Source: Pseudisothecium myosuroides
Taxonomy: Eukaryota; Streptophyta; Bryopsida; Hypnales; Lembophyllaceae
Assembly: GCA_951799445.1 (NCBI GenBank)
Contig: OX637294.1
Span: 23,213,452 to 23,277,451, forward strand
Length of the DNA: 64,000 bases
Direction of reading: 5' to 3'
Positions 63,212 to 64,000 of the stretch are shown piece by piece. The first letter of the stretch is position 1, and every line of letters starts with the position of its first letter. Under the pieces are notes generated by a model. It was not told where the DNA came from. It saw nothing but the letters and a program-made list of their open reading frames with translations, and made no database searches. The translations under genes were made by a program, and so were the position numbers.

Positions 63212-64000
63212 TTAACCCCTAAAGTACCAAAATCCCCTCGGGGGATACTTGGGATTTCGAGCAGGCCCGTGTGGCTTCAAATTTTGACCTCATTTTTTGA
63301 AACTTTTTTTGAAGGTAGGGAATCACATTAGCTTTCTAAAAATATAATTTTTTTTTCAATCGGTGCCCGCGAGCAAACGTTATGCCATCCTAAAGCAAAA
63401 AAGCAGTTCGGCAGGCAAAAAATAACACCTAGAAAAATGATTTTTATTTTTATTTTCTCAAAGATCATGTTTATGTCTACATTTGAAGCTTTGATTCATT
63501 CTATTTGAACTAATAATGAGAAAGTTATGGACAATCTTGTTTTTTGGGCAATTTAAGCATCTTAAAAAACAACAACTTGTAGAATTCATTTTTGAATGCA
63601 ATTTTCAAATTTTTTCAAATTTTTTTTTTGACGAGGTCAAGTTTGTTTGCAAGGACAATCCACCGTTGGAATTGTGTTGTTTTAATTCCACCTAAGAGCT
63701 ATTAACAATTTAGTGTTTCATTCAATTTTGGACCTACTTCTATTTAACAATTTTTTTAATGTAAAAATCAAGGTTTGACATTCTCAAATTTTTTTTTCCG
63801 ACTCTCAACTCAAATGTTCAACATAAAAATTATAACTTTAAGTTGTGTAGTGCAAAAAAATCCACAAATGGCCGTCAAAGTCATCTGAAATTGCAGGAAT
63901 GCAGGAAACAGTTCAAAAAAACTTTTTTTTCCAACTTTGAATGCTAATACCTTCCAATCAAAACGGTCAAATGTCTTGAAATTTTTACCACATAATCTGA
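63212..64000. mobile_element. TTAA-family element, copy K (runs off the window)
   Basis: The left end is TTAA-CCCCTAAAGTACCAAAA with the palindrome CCCCTCGGGG inside it. The sequence parallels copy E to the window edge and carries the uninterrupted AGAGCTATTAACAATTTAG (63705-63723), the empty site for the nested element in E. The right end is outside the window. Confidence 0.75.

Overview
The window is nuclear DNA of a green land plant or close streptophyte relative. Six protein-coding genes are split by canonical GT-AG introns (one GC-AG) and lie in long AT-rich intergenic DNA packed with small inverted-repeat transposons. The genes are plant-type: METTL4, cytosolic glyoxylate/succinic-semialdehyde reductase, plant-type calmodulin, a 1-Cys peroxiredoxin, a homologue of the Arabidopsis At5g43822 family, and an aquaporin with the NPARC signature of XIP channels. 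An XIP-like channel, a calmodulin with Ser instead of the seed-plant Cys26, and an intronless 1-Cys peroxiredoxin suggest a non-seed plant (bryophyte, lycophyte or streptophyte alga). The species cannot be fixed from this sequence.

Layout. 1-743 (-): 5' part of an aquaporin cut by the window edge. 744-21.5 kb: no intact gene; a decayed CACTA element with a DUF4216 pseudogene (4.2-11.2 kb), many MITEs, and a 1.4-kb inserted block carrying a gene-like promoter and a five-codon first exon (14.6-16.0 kb). 21.5-25.7 kb (-): complete nine-exon METTL4 gene. 25.7-38.0 kb: intergenic, with a 1.4-kb foldback element, Stowaway-like elements and a second foldback. 38.0-38.7 kb (+): intronless 1-Cys peroxiredoxin. 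40.9-43.2 kb: nested TTAA elements. 43.8-48.6 kb (-): eight-exon glyoxylate reductase. 50.5-53.9 kb: TTAA elements, a (GTT)n tract and a CACTA MITE. 54.2-55.9 kb (+): six-exon C1orf109/AIRIM-like gene. 57.5-58.4 kb (-): two-exon calmodulin with bZIP-type sites upstream. 59.4-64.0 kb: AT-rich repeats.

The most unusual feature is an abundant repeat family whose copies start TTAA-CCCCTAAAGGACC and end GGTCCTTTAGGGG-TTAA. About ten copies or fragments are visible. One copy carries a second element (41346-41746) inserted exactly at a TTAA, and a sister copy at 63.7 kb retains the empty site. TTAA-specific insertion is the hallmark of piggyBac-type transposition, which I know as unusual for plants. 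No transposase is visible in the window.

The genes are independent housekeeping or stress functions (water/solute transport, RNA methylation, peroxide removal, aldehyde detoxification, ribosome maturation, calcium signalling). Nothing indicates a cluster or operon-like unit. Exon coordinates were derived by hand from splice signals and reading-frame continuity; every reconstructed gene keeps an open frame through all junctions.
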